In this document: piece by piece, positions 54,634 to 62,447 of the stretch
Layout: every line of letters starts with the position of its first letter
Numbering within the stretch: the first letter of the stretch is position 1
NCBI RefSeq assembly: GCF_023100845.1
Contig: NZ_CP095864.1
Coordinates: forward strand, 992,001-1,056,000
DNA from: Gordonia sp. PP30
GTDB lineage: Bacteria; Actinomycetota; Actinomycetes; Mycobacteriales; Mycobacteriaceae
DNA length: 64,000 bases
Direction: 5' to 3'
Program-made: the position numbers and the translations under genes
The notes under the pieces: generated by a model
What the model was told of the DNA's origin: nothing
What the model saw: the letters and a program-made list of their open reading frames with translations, nothing else
Database searches by the model: none

Positions 54634-55787
54634 TGACCTTCCGTCAAGTCCGCGAGGTCCGCCGCCGCAAGCGCCGCGGTGGCCGGATCCTGCTCGCCCT
54701 TCTGCTGATCGCGGCGCTCACGGTCGGCGGCTGGTACGCCCTGATCCGCCGGCCCGACGTCCGGACCGTGCACGCCGACTTCGCGTTCGTCAACGGCCTG
54801 TTCGCCGGCTCCCGGGTGACGGTCCTCGGTGTGCCGGTCGGGCGCGTCGACAAGCTCGAGCCGCGCGGCGATCACGTCCACGTCAGCATGACCGTCGACG
54901 GGAACGTCGCGCTGCCGGCCGACGTCGGCGCCTTCGTCCTCAATCCGTCGGTCATCAGCGAGCGTCACCTGGAACTCGGACCGGCGTACCGGGGCGGTCC
55001 GCGATTCCCCGACGGCGGGACCATTCCGCTCACGCGTGCGCATTCGCCGATCGGCTTCGACCAGTTGCTCTCCAGTCTGGGCACGCTGACCGAGATCCTC
55101 GATCCGGGCGACGGCCCCGGCACGGCGGACCTGGGTTCGCTGATCGGCACCACCGCCGCGGCGTGGGAGGGCAAGGGCCCGGATCTGCACCGCGCGCTCG
55201 ATCAGCTCGCCGCCGCGAGCGGCATCGTCGGTGCGCGCGGCGAAGACCTCGAAGGACTGATCACCGGACTGGATCGCCTGATGACGGCCTTCTCGGCCAA
55301 GCAGGTCTCCCTCGACGGACTCATCCGGTCGATGGGCGAACTGTCCCGGCAGTGGAACGCCGCCGACCAGGACGTCTCCGTGCCGATCGCCGACCTCAAG
55401 ACGGTCTTCGACCAGATCAGCGACTTCGTGCTGCAACACGGGAACGACGTCGGGACGGTCGCGGAGAACCTGGAAGCACTCGGGAAGGTGCTCGTCGCCA
55501 ACCGTGCGGGCCTGGCCGAGTTCATGGATCTGGCGCCGCTGATGATGCAGAACCTGTCGAGCACGATCGGCCCGGACCGGCGCGGCCGGATCCGCCTCAA
55601 CGTGTCGACCACGCTCACCCAGTTCGCCACGCTGAAACCGCTCTGCGACCGGTTCCCGATGCCGCTGTGCGTCGGCGCGGGACTGACCAACCCGATCTCC
55701 TTCCCGATCTCGGCCTCCGATCCGCTCGGCATCGTCTCGGCGATCACCGGCGGCCGGCTGCCGCCGAAGCAAGGGGGACCGCGATGA
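54633..55787 (+). CDS. mceD: Mce-family protein MceD
   Basis: A 384-residue protein with a very basic start (REVRRRKRRGGR), a membrane helix, an MCE domain (FAGSRVTVLGVPVGRVDKLE) and long helices, ending in a Pro-rich tail. The start ATG 54633 follows from the overlap with mceC and keeps the helix intact. It overlaps mceE (ATGA). Confidence 0.9.
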   Translation: MTFRQVREVRRRKRRGGRILLALLLIAALTVGGWYALIRRPDVRTVHADFAFVNGLFAGSRVTVLGVPVGRVDKLEPRGDHVHVSMTVDGNVALPADVGAFVLNPSVISERHLELGPAYRGGPRFPDGGTIPLTRAHSPIGFDQLLSSLGTLTEILDPGDGPGTADLGSLIGTTAAAWEGKGPDLHRALDQLAAASGIVGARGEDLEGLITGLDRLMTAFSAKQVSLDGLIRSMGELSRQWNAADQDVSVPIADLKTVFDQISDFVLQHGNDVGTVAENLEALGKVLVANRAGLAEFMDLAPLMMQNLSSTIGPDRRGRIRLNVSTTLTQFATLKPLCDRFPMPLCVGAGLTNPISFPISASDPLGIVSAITGGRLPPKQGGPR

Positions 55788-56866
55788 GCGCGCGGCGGTG
55801 GATCCGGCGACGCGGTGGCCGCCTGCTGGCCCTGTGCCTGGCGGTGTGCACGCTGTCCGGCTGCGGGGTGGGCCTGCAGGATCTGCCCATCGCCGGATTC
55901 CGGGACACCTTCGGAGTCACCGCGGACCTGGTCACCGCCGACGGCGTGGTCGACGGTGCCGACGTCCGCAGCGGACAGCAGGTGATCGGCCGGGTCACCG
56001 GGATCGCGCTCGACGGGCACACCGCCCGGCTGACGATGGCGCTGGACGCCGGGACCGACCTGCCGGCCAACGTCACCGCGGCCGTGGAGATCCCCTCGGC
56101 CCTCGGCACCCCGTTCATCCGGCTGAGTGCACCGGAGCACCCGGAAGGCAGGCTCGCCGCGGGAGCGCACATCGGTGTCGGCAGCACCTCGGTCGGTCCG
56201 CAGATCGAGAGCATGCTCGCGGCGTTGGGCAACGTGGTCAGCGGCAGCGGTGTCGGCCAGTTGCAGTCGGTGATGCAGAGCCTGAACGAGGCGTTCGCGT
56301 CGCGTTCGGACAAGGTCGGCGACCTGATCGACACCCTGAACCGCCTGCTCGCGAAGTCGTCGTCGTTCACCGGTGATTTCGATGCCGCGATGACGGCCGC
56401 GGCGCAGGTCAGTGAGCTGCTCGCCGCGCAGGAAGACAAGATCACGCAGTTCCTGGAGCAGACACCGCGCGCGGTGGACGTGCTGGCGCAGCAGCGCGAT
56501 CAGATCGCCGGCCTCCTGAAACAGACCGGTGACCTCGCGGCCAACCTCGACGGGGTGGTCGACGGCACCACGACCGATCTGAACCGGCTGGTCCCGGATG
56601 CGGCGAAGCTGGTCGATGCGCTCGCCGGTTTCAACAGCCGCGTCGGCCAGACCCTGACCAGCATGAACGGCTTCATGGCGAACATGTCCCGGGCGATCCG
56701 GGGCGACTACCTGGTGTTCGACGGTGCCCTCGACATCCCGGGCGGCATCGACAAGATCCTGACCGGCGGGCTGTTGCTGTCGGGACAGCCGTTGCCGACT
56801 CCCGGCGAGCTCGGCGACCTGCTCACCGGAGGTCTGGCCGGACCGCGGAAGAAGGGCGAGCGATGA
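55784..56866 (+). CDS. mceE: Mce-family lipoprotein MceE (LprK-like)
   Basis: A 360-residue protein with a lipoprotein signal peptide: basic RRWIRRRGGR, a hydrophobic core and the lipobox LSGC with the acylated Cys near residue 26. Next come an MCE domain (DGADVRSGQQVIGRVTGIAL) and helices rich in Gln and Ser. MceE is the lipid-anchored subunit in all six-gene mce operons. It overlaps mceF (ATGA). Confidence 0.92.
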   Translation: MSARRWIRRRGGRLLALCLAVCTLSGCGVGLQDLPIAGFRDTFGVTADLVTADGVVDGADVRSGQQVIGRVTGIALDGHTARLTMALDAGTDLPANVTAAVEIPSALGTPFIRLSAPEHPEGRLAAGAHIGVGSTSVGPQIESMLAALGNVVSGSGVGQLQSVMQSLNEAFASRSDKVGDLIDTLNRLLAKSSSFTGDFDAAMTAAAQVSELLAAQEDKITQFLEQTPRAVDVLAQQRDQIAGLLKQTGDLAANLDGVVDGTTTDLNRLVPDAAKLVDALAGFNSRVGQTLTSMNGFMANMSRAIRGDYLVFDGALDIPGGIDKILTGGLLLSGQPLPTPGELGDLLTGGLAGPRKKGER

Positions 56867-58092
56867 GAGACCGTTTCCCCGTCGGCACCGTGCAATTCGT
56901 GCTCTTCATCGTCATCTCGGCGGTGGTGATTCCCTTCGGCATCCACTACATCGCCGGGCCGCAGGGTTTCGGGTCCACGCTCCGGCTGTACGCCGTGATG
57001 GACGACGCGTTCGGCCTCACCAAGGGCACCGGCGTGAGCGTGCGGGGGGTCGACGCCGGCACGGTCGAGTCCGCCGGGCTGAACCCGGACGGCGGCGGCG
57101 CGCGGATCGAGTTGGTTCTGCGCGGCGGCACACGCATTCCCCGCGACTCGTTCCTGCAGGTCACGATGGCATCGATGGCGGGAATCCAGAGCGTGGACAT
57201 CGTGACCGGGCGCGACGACGGCCGATACCTGCACGACGGCGACCGGCTCGCCGCGCCGGCCGACCGCCAGCCGATGCAGATGGACGCGCTGATGTCCCGG
57301 GCGGCGTCGCTGCTCCAGACCTTCCGGACCGGGACACTCGCGTCGGTCAGCACCGAACTGTCCGCGGCGTTCGGCGGGGACGACGACTCGCTCGAGAAGC
57401 TGGTGACCAACGGGTCGGCGCTGGCCAGGCTGGTCCGCGCGAACGCGCCGATGCTGCGCTCGCTGCTGGGGGACTGGCTCGATGTGCTCGGCGCGATGGA
57501 TCAGACGCGTGCGGACTTCGAGTCCGGCATGGCGTCGATGGCGACGTTCACCGATCAACTCGATGCCGCCCAGCCGGTGTTCGTCTACCTACTCGACCGG
57601 TCACCCGCCGCCCTCGATCGCGCGACCTCGCTATTCGACAAGTACCGCGGCACCTTCGGCGGTGTGCTGGCGAACCTCGTCGCGGTGGAGCCGATCATCA
57701 GCGACCGGTCGTCGTCGCTGGCCACCGGCCTGCGGACCATCCCGCAGGGGCTGCTCGATCTCCGGTCGATCGTCAAGAACGGCCGCGCGGACTTCGCCCT
57801 CATCGGCACTCAGGGCCCGGTCTGCCTGTTCTACGACGAGCCGCGCCGCGCGGTCGGCGACCTCTCGCCGTCGCAGCCGAACCTGACCCGCTACTGCCCG
57901 CCGGGCAACGGCTACGGGCAGCGCGGGGCGGTGAACGCACCGCGGCCGAATCAGCTCGGGACACAGAACTGGACCTCTCCCGGTGGCGTCTCCGGACCGC
58001 CTGCCGTCGACGACCCGCTGTTGATCCCCAACGGCACCGAACTCCTGCAGATGTGGGCGCAACTCCTGGAAAGGGCACGCAATGGCAACTGA
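56863..58092 (+). CDS. mceF: Mce-family protein MceF
   Basis: A 409-residue protein with an N-terminal membrane helix (QFVLFIVISAVVIPFGIHYI), an MCE domain (TKGTGVSVRGVDAGTVESAG), tunnel helices and a Pro/Asn-rich C-terminal tail (RPNQLGTQNWTSPGGVS). Sixth and last MCE-domain subunit. It overlaps the next gene by 11 bases. Confidence 0.9.
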   Translation: MRDRFPVGTVQFVLFIVISAVVIPFGIHYIAGPQGFGSTLRLYAVMDDAFGLTKGTGVSVRGVDAGTVESAGLNPDGGGARIELVLRGGTRIPRDSFLQVTMASMAGIQSVDIVTGRDDGRYLHDGDRLAAPADRQPMQMDALMSRAASLLQTFRTGTLASVSTELSAAFGGDDDSLEKLVTNGSALARLVRANAPMLRSLLGDWLDVLGAMDQTRADFESGMASMATFTDQLDAAQPVFVYLLDRSPAALDRATSLFDKYRGTFGGVLANLVAVEPIISDRSSSLATGLRTIPQGLLDLRSIVKNGRADFALIGTQGPVCLFYDEPRRAVGDLSPSQPNLTRYCPPGNGYGQRGAVNAPRPNQLGTQNWTSPGGVSGPPAVDDPLLIPNGTELLQMWAQLLERARNGN

Positions 58093-58687
58093 CACCGTCG
58101 AGGACGTCGAGGAGATCGACGACATCGAGATCGCCGAATCGGCCGCCGAACCGGCCTCGGTACCGCGCCGCAGCGCTCCGGTCCGGCGCTCGCCGGCCGA
58201 GCGCCCGCGCTGGGTGAGGTGGGCGGTCGCGGCCGCGATCGCCGGCCTGATCGGTGCCACCGGTTTCTTCGGCTACCGGTACTTCGCCGGCGACGACGCT
58301 CCGAGCACGGCCTCCTCGTCGCAGGCGGCGGTCCTCGGTGTCGCCAACGACTACGCGGTCAAGCTGTCCAGCTTCGACTATCGGCATCTCGGCAAGAACC
58401 GCACGGCGATCGCGGCGATGTCGACCGCGGACTTCGGCAAGAAGTACGACGAGATGGTCAAGGCCCTGACCGAGATCGTCGCCAACGGCAAAGGGGAGGC
58501 CACCGCCGAGGTCTCGCATTCGGCGGTCGAGTCGCTGAAGGGCGATCAGGCGACGGTGCTGCTCTTCGTCGACCAGACGGCGAAGAACGTCGTCGCGCCG
58601 GAGGGGCGCAGCCAGCCGTACCGGATGGTCGTGAAGCTCAAGAAGGTCGACGGCCGCTGGCTGGTCGACGACGTCGAAACGGTGTGA
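58082..58687 (+). CDS. Mce-associated membrane protein
   Basis: A 201-residue protein: an acidic cytoplasmic stretch (1-40), a basic turn, one transmembrane helix (about 49-68) and an external domain of about 125 residues with a cystatin/NTF2-like pattern (YAVKLSSFDYRHLGKNRTAI). It resembles the Mas/Mam proteins coded behind mce operons in mycobacteria, thought to stabilise the Mce complex. The start overlaps mceF by 11 bases, and it is followed by GGAG of the next gene. Confidence 0.85.
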   Translation: MATDTVEDVEEIDDIEIAESAAEPASVPRRSAPVRRSPAERPRWVRWAVAAAIAGLIGATGFFGYRYFAGDDAPSTASSSQAAVLGVANDYAVKLSSFDYRHLGKNRTAIAAMSTADFGKKYDEMVKALTEIVANGKGEATAEVSHSAVESLKGDQATVLLFVDQTAKNVVAPEGRSQPYRMVVKLKKVDGRWLVDDVETV

Positions 58688-58698
58688 GGAGAACCGCG

Positions 58699-59670
58699 AT
58701 GACCGAGACAGAGAACCCCGCCCTGAGTGAGAACCCGCCGCAGACGCGGCCGGGCTACCACATGAAGTATCTGCCGGACCTGGACGAGACGCGGCCCGAG
58801 CTGCGGACGGCGGACACCCGGATCACCATCACGACGCGCAAACGCCGCGTCACCAGTCTGCGCAAGCCGGCCGCGGCGCAGGAGGCGATGGACTTCTGGT
58901 CGTTCGCAGGCGCGGCGGCGAACGTCGTCATGCAGCTCGGCTGGCCCGAAGTGGCGTACGGGGTGATGGAGAGCAAGGTCGAATCGGGCACCCTGATGCG
59001 TCATCCGTGGAAGCGGGCGCGGACCACCACCATGTACCTCGCGGTGGCGCTGCTGGGCACCGAGGAGGAACGCCGGGCGTTCCGGGAGGCGGTGAACTCG
59101 GCGCACCGGCACGTGAAATCGGACGCTCGCAGCCCGGTGAAGTACAACGCGTTCAACCGGGAACTTCAGCTGTGGGTGGCCGCGTGCCTGTTCATCGGGC
59201 TGGAGGACAGTCACCAACTGCTGCACGGCCTGATGAACGAGCAGGAGGCCGAGGCGTTCTATCAGTCGGCGAAGCCGCTGGGGACCACGCTGCAGGTGCC
59301 CGAGGACATGTGGCCGGCGACGCGCGCCGACTTCGACCACTACTGGAACGTCGCGTGCCAGCGGGTGGTGATCGACGACACGACGTGCGACTTCCTCAAC
59401 GACCTCGTCGACCTGAAGATGATCAATCCGCTGATCCGGTTGCCGTTCGTCAACCTGCTGCGGTTCCTGACGATCGGCTTCCTGCCGCCGCTGTTCCACC
59501 GGCAGCTCGGGCTGGAATGGACCGACGACGACCGGCGGCGGTTCGAGCATCTGTTCACGTTCGTCTCGATCGTCAACAAGTTCCTGCCCAAGTGGTTCCG
59601 CGTCGGGGGAAGCCGGATGCTGATGAAGGATCTGCGCCGCCGGCTGAAGCACGACAAGGCGATGATCTAG
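58699..59670 (+). CDS. MpaB/latex-clearing-family (DUF2236) oxygenase-like protein, copy 1
   Basis: A 323-residue protein of the DUF2236/MpaB family, which includes haem-binding mycophenolic acid oxygenase B and rubber oxygenase Lcp. Seen are ALLGTEEERRAFREAVNSAHRHVK, the NRELQLWVAACL segment and a C-terminal basic helix (RMLMKDLRRRLKH). GAGGAG before ATG 58699 is a strong ribosome binding site. It lies 11 bases behind the Mce-associated gene, so it is cotranscribed and may act on the imported lipid. The activity is not shown by sequence. Confidence 0.75.
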   Translation: MTETENPALSENPPQTRPGYHMKYLPDLDETRPELRTADTRITITTRKRRVTSLRKPAAAQEAMDFWSFAGAAANVVMQLGWPEVAYGVMESKVESGTLMRHPWKRARTTTMYLAVALLGTEEERRAFREAVNSAHRHVKSDARSPVKYNAFNRELQLWVAACLFIGLEDSHQLLHGLMNEQEAEAFYQSAKPLGTTLQVPEDMWPATRADFDHYWNVACQRVVIDDTTCDFLNDLVDLKMINPLIRLPFVNLLRFLTIGFLPPLFHRQLGLEWTDDDRRRFEHLFTFVSIVNKFLPKWFRVGGSRMLMKDLRRRLKHDKAMI

Positions 59671-59688
59671 GGCCGCCGGGGGAGAACG

Positions 59689-60594
59689 ATGTCCACCAAG
59701 CGCCGTCCCACCCTCCGGCGCGTCCTCGACGAGCCGAGCAGTTACCTGCTGTGGCCGCGGGCGGCGCTGATGCAATTGGCGCATCCCTCGATCGCGCCGA
59801 CCGAGGTGGAGAGCGGCGCGTACGCCAACCGCGGTGCGCAGCGCTGGCGGGCGACCATCGACTATCTCCGGCTGGTCGCCGAGGCCGACGACGACACGCT
59901 GGACCGGCTGGTGCGGGAGGTGAACCGCATCCACGCGACGGTGAGCGTGCCGGAGGGGCACGACGGTCACCGATCACGCCGCCCGGTGTTCGATTCGGAC
60001 GGCCAGCGCTGGGCCGCGGTCACCTGGTTCCTGAGCATGGTCGACACCTATCGGCTGCTGATCTCCGAGATCGACGACGACGTCCTCGACCAGTTGCTCG
60101 CGGACTTCGCGCGGGTCGGCGGACTGCTACAGATGGACGTGTCCGGCTGGCCCGCCGACTACGCGGGGCTCACCGAACTCGTCGCCGGTGTCGAACGCGG
60201 CTACCCGCCGCGGTTGCCGCGGTCGGGGCCGGACGCGCCGCCCGAGCAACTGCTTCCGGGCGATGTGGCGGCCTCGGTGTTCTCGGCGTACTCGCTCCCG
60301 CTGCGATATGTGCGGTGGGCACCCAAGGTCCGGCTGCTGACCTGGGGGATGGCCGGCCCGCTGCTCCGCGGGGTGTACGGCATCGAGTGGACCGACGACC
60401 ACCAGGCCCGCTTCGAGCGGCAGGCGCGCCGCTGGCGCCGCGCGCTGCGGACGTGCCCGGGAGTCGTGCGCCGGCGAAACGGCCGCAAGGGCCGCCGCAA
60501 GGCGGCGCGGCGGCTCCGCGAGTACCAGGTGCGGTCGTACACGGAGGCCAAGGCACACGAGCGGCGCCTGGCCGCGCGGAGCGAGACGGGATAG
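59689..60594 (+). CDS. MpaB/DUF2236-family oxygenase-like protein, copy 2
   Basis: A 301-residue member of the same family with the early LWPRAALMQLAHPSIAPTEV (the His-Pro typical of the family), RYVRWAPKVRLLTWGMAGP and the family-specific IEWTDDHQARFERQARR, parallel to LEWTDDDRRRFEHLF in copy 1. It ends in a strongly basic tail (RRRNGRKGRRKAARRLRE). GGGGGAGA precedes ATG 59689. Last gene of the mce transcription unit. Confidence 0.75.
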   Translation: MSTKRRPTLRRVLDEPSSYLLWPRAALMQLAHPSIAPTEVESGAYANRGAQRWRATIDYLRLVAEADDDTLDRLVREVNRIHATVSVPEGHDGHRSRRPVFDSDGQRWAAVTWFLSMVDTYRLLISEIDDDVLDQLLADFARVGGLLQMDVSGWPADYAGLTELVAGVERGYPPRLPRSGPDAPPEQLLPGDVAASVFSAYSLPLRYVRWAPKVRLLTWGMAGPLLRGVYGIEWTDDHQARFERQARRWRRALRTCPGVVRRRNGRKGRRKAARRLREYQVRSYTEAKAHERRLAARSETG

Positions 60595-60661
60595 CCCCGG
60601 TGGCGACGCCCGGGCCCGGACGTCGCACACCGCCGCTATGGCACAATCGTCAGCGCGCCTT

Positions 60662-60733
60662 TCTCCCGTGGTGTAATCGGCAACACTTCTGATTTTGGTT
60701 CAGACATTTCAGGTTCGAGTCCTGGCGGGAGAG
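60662..60733 (+). tRNA. tRNA-Gln (anticodon TTG)
   Basis: A full cloverleaf: acceptor TCTCCCG/CGGGAGA, D arm GTGT...ACAC, anticodon stem TCTGA/TCAGA around TTTTGGT (anticodon TTG), T arm TCAGG-TTCGAGT-CCTGG (one G-T pair), discriminator G. CCA is not fully encoded (CCACC follows from 60735). A tRNA-Gln also lies near glmU in M. tuberculosis to my recollection. Phage-like genes begin immediately after it, so it is a likely integration site. Confidence 0.92.
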
Positions 60734-60810
60734 CCACCTGTAAGTGCTGGTAGCAGCATTTCGGCTCCACCCTCGTAAGGGTGTCGTGCACTACACGTGC
60801 ACTTCGACTG

Positions 60811-60878
60811 TCTCCGGATACGAGTCGACCCCGGTCAGCGTGCCAGCGCTGCACCCGGGGTCTACGACACACCGGAGA
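60811..60878 (+). ncRNA. Nested stem-loop masking the ribosome binding site of the small membrane gene
   Basis: Three inverted repeats nest: TCTCCGG (60811-60817)/CCGGAGA (60872-60878); GACCCCGG (60827-60834)/CCGGGGTC (60855-60862); CAGCG (60836-60840)/CGCTG (60847-60851). GGAGA in the outer right arm is the Shine-Dalgarno sequence for ATG 60888. A cis-acting RNA switch or translation control element is likely. Confidence 0.55.
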
Positions 60879-60887
60879 CTTGATCCG

Positions 60888-61013
60888 ATGCACCGTCATC
60901 ACATCCTATCCGCGGCCCTGATCGGGGTCGGCACGCTCGCCGTCTATGGCGCGTTCCTGCTGCTCGCTCACCTGGTGTTCGTGCTCGGCTGGTACGCCGG
61001 AGCACCGTCATGA
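60888..61013 (+). CDS. Small membrane protein of the phage-like operon
   Basis: A 41-residue peptide: MHRHH, then a nearly continuous hydrophobic stretch (ILSAALIGVGTLAVYGAFLL and on to VLGWYAG), enough for one long or two short membrane helices. There is no recognisable family. GGAGA is 9 bases before the ATG and lies in a hairpin. Its stop overlaps the next start by 4 bases, supporting that it is a real gene. Confidence 0.55.
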   Translation: MHRHHILSAALIGVGTLAVYGAFLLLAHLVFVLGWYAGAPS

Positions 61014-61297
61014 GCACCACGTCGTTGACCGTTGAACAGGCCGCCGAGGCGCAGACAATCCGCGACATCCGCGCCGCTGCGCGCGACCGGCTCAACACAG
61101 CCCGCGACCGTGGACTGACCGCCGCCGACCTCGCCGCCTACGACGACGCATCCCGGGAGGCGCGGTACCGGGAGCAGGCCATGCGCGCCCGGTGGTGGCC
61201 GTCGTCGGTGACGATCTCCGTGTGTCAGCTTTCCGACGATGCGCAGGTGATCGTTTGGCCGACGACCGATCCGTCGGACGGGTACGTGCTCGCATGA
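61010..61297 (+). CDS. Hypothetical protein of the phage-like operon
   Basis: A 95-residue protein with a helical, Arg/Ala-rich N-terminal half (EAQTIRDIRAAARDRLNTAR) and a short strand-rich end. No family recognised. It overlaps both neighbours by 4 bases (ATGA at each end), so it is translated between the small membrane protein and the ImmA-like protease. Confidence 0.6.
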   Translation: MSTTSLTVEQAAEAQTIRDIRAAARDRLNTARDRGLTAADLAAYDDASREARYREQAMRARWWPSSVTISVCQLSDDAQVIVWPTTDPSDGYVLA

Positions 61298-61695
61298 GCG
61301 CTGCGCAGCAGCGGGGCCACCGGTATAACCCGTGGCTTCACGCGCAGGAACTCGGCCTCGCGGTCACCTATCGGCGGCTGCCTGACGATATGTGCGGCGC
61401 CTACGACCACTCCGCGCGGACAGTGATTCTCGACCCGGAACTGACCGTCGCTCAGGAACGCGTCACTCTCGCCCATGAGATCGAGCACCACCGGCGCGGC
61501 CACGCTGGCCCGCAATCGGCCCAGATCGAGAGTGGGGTAGATCGTGCGGTACTGCGGCGCTTGGTCGACTTCGATGTCCTGGCCCGGTTCCTCGATCGCG
61601 GCTTTGTGGTCGACAAGCCACTGCACCGAGACGTGCTCGCGCACTGGCTCGGTGTCGATGGCCCCTCGGTGTGTCAGGCCGTTGACCTTCTCTGA
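61294..61695 (+). CDS. ImmA/IrrE-family metallopeptidase
   Basis: A 133-residue protein with the zinc protease motif HEIEH in TLAHEIEHHRRGH and the upstream GAYDHSARTVILDPELT typical of the ImmA/IrrE (DUF955) family. In integrative elements ImmA cleaves the element's repressor to allow excision; no partner repressor gene is visible next to it. The length is that of a minimal ImmA domain. Third gene of the coupled operon. Confidence 0.8.
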   Translation: MSAAQQRGHRYNPWLHAQELGLAVTYRRLPDDMCGAYDHSARTVILDPELTVAQERVTLAHEIEHHRRGHAGPQSAQIESGVDRAVLRRLVDFDVLARFLDRGFVVDKPLHRDVLAHWLGVDGPSVCQAVDLL

Positions 61696-61738
61696 ACCGA
61701 TCAGCCCTGACGGTCGCTTATTGCGGAGGTCCGCAAAA

Positions 61739-61768
61739 AGTCGCGGGTTCGATTCCCGCTGAGGGCAC
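61739..61768 (+). other. tRNA 3'-end-like fragment (tRNA-Lys type)
   Basis: GCGGG-TTCGATT-CCCGC (61743-61759) is a perfect T arm, followed by TGAGGGC and A, as in the 3' half of an actinobacterial tRNA-Lys. GCCCTGA (61704-61710) could pair with TGAGGGC in 6 of 7 positions, but only 32 bases lie between, too few for D and anticodon arms. It may be an attachment-site remnant. Confidence 0.5.
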
Positions 61769-61884
61769 GCACGCAACCGTTCCGACCGCGTTGCCGTCGC
61801 TATTGCCGAGTCCGACGTAAACCGACCGGCGACCAGTAGCCCAGTCTCTGCCTGGTCCAGAGCCACCCGAGCAGCGCGCGCAGA

Positions 61885-61919
61885 GGGTGCCACACCCAAG
61901 CTCGACCGGTTCCCGGTCG
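61885..61919 (+). terminator. Two adjacent hairpins after the ImmA operon
   Basis: GGGTG-CCA-CACCC (61885-61897) and CGACCGG-TTC-CCGGTCG (61903-61919). They may end the transcript from the small-gene operon. No U-tract. Confidence 0.35.
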
Positions 61920-62067
61920 GGCCGCTGGTCGTGGTCTGACGCGGTAATGAGCTTGGTCCGTGGGTCGATTCCGGCGATGGGGCAACGACACCGGCACCCT
62001 TGGGTTCGATTCGCCTGCGATGCCATGCGCTAGCTCGATACCGTCGACCCACACAGGGAGGTGTCGC

Positions 62068-62295
62068 ATGGCGGGGATTCAGATCACCGAAGTGACCGAG
62101 TGGACTCCGACAGGCTGGGTTCACAACCATTGCGGCGGGGGCACGGTCACCGAGCAGGAGATCATTGATCGAGGCCTCCGGACGTTCCGCTATCGGTGCG
62201 AGAACGACGCCGACGGGCGGTGCATAGAGAAACGTCGGCACAGCCGGAACCACCCCGCTGATGACGAGAACGGCAACTACTCATGCGTCGAATGA
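62068..62295 (+). CDS. Small Cys/His-rich hypothetical phage protein
   Basis: A 75-residue protein. Cys and His are spaced as NHCGGG, YRCEND and GRCIEKRRHSRNH, hinting at a metal-binding or disulfide-rich fold; no family recognised. GGGAGG lies 6 bases before ATG 62068, an excellent ribosome binding site, and a strong hairpin follows the stop, so it is very likely expressed. Confidence 0.6.
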   Translation: MAGIQITEVTEWTPTGWVHNHCGGGTVTEQEIIDRGLRTFRYRCENDADGRCIEKRRHSRNHPADDENGNYSCVE

Positions 62296-62299
62296 GACA

Positions 62300-62337
62300 C
62301 GAGATCCCCCCACCCGCATGAAGGTGAGGGGATCTCG
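62300..62337. terminator. Strong hairpin between convergent phage genes
   Basis: CGAGATCCCC pairs with GGGGATCTCG over 10 bp and, after one mismatch, CACC pairs with GGTG around an 8-base loop. Symmetric enough to work in both directions, 5 bases after the stop of the 62068 gene. Confidence 0.75.
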
Positions 62338-62371
62338 TCGCAGGTGTCTCGGCCCCGCAGGAACCACCTCA

Positions 62372-62386
62372 GCCGCTCAGAGCGGC
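62372..62386 (-). terminator. Hairpin after the capsid gene
   Basis: GCCGCT-CAG-AGCGGC, 61 bases beyond the capsid stop on the minus strand. Probable terminator of the capsid transcript; together with the hairpin at 62300 it insulates the convergent genes. Confidence 0.45.
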
Positions 62387-62447
62387 CGTCATGGGCGGCC
62401 CTTTGCCTCTAGAAGTGTGGAGGCTATCGACGCGCCGGGACGGAGCC

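Larger units (their letters stand above)
61696..62067. other. Gene-free stretch with tRNA-like words and hairpins
   Basis: It contains a tRNA 3'-end-like fragment (61739-61768), two adjacent hairpins (61885-61919) and two more T-loop-like words, GGGTCGATTCC near 61961 and GGGTTCGATTCGCC near 62003, without a foldable tRNA. The open frames here are poor in expected codon bias. Confidence 0.55.

Noticed and set aside
61704..61768. Complete tRNA gene
   Set aside because: Only 32 bases separate acceptor and T arm, leaving no room for normal D and anticodon arms.
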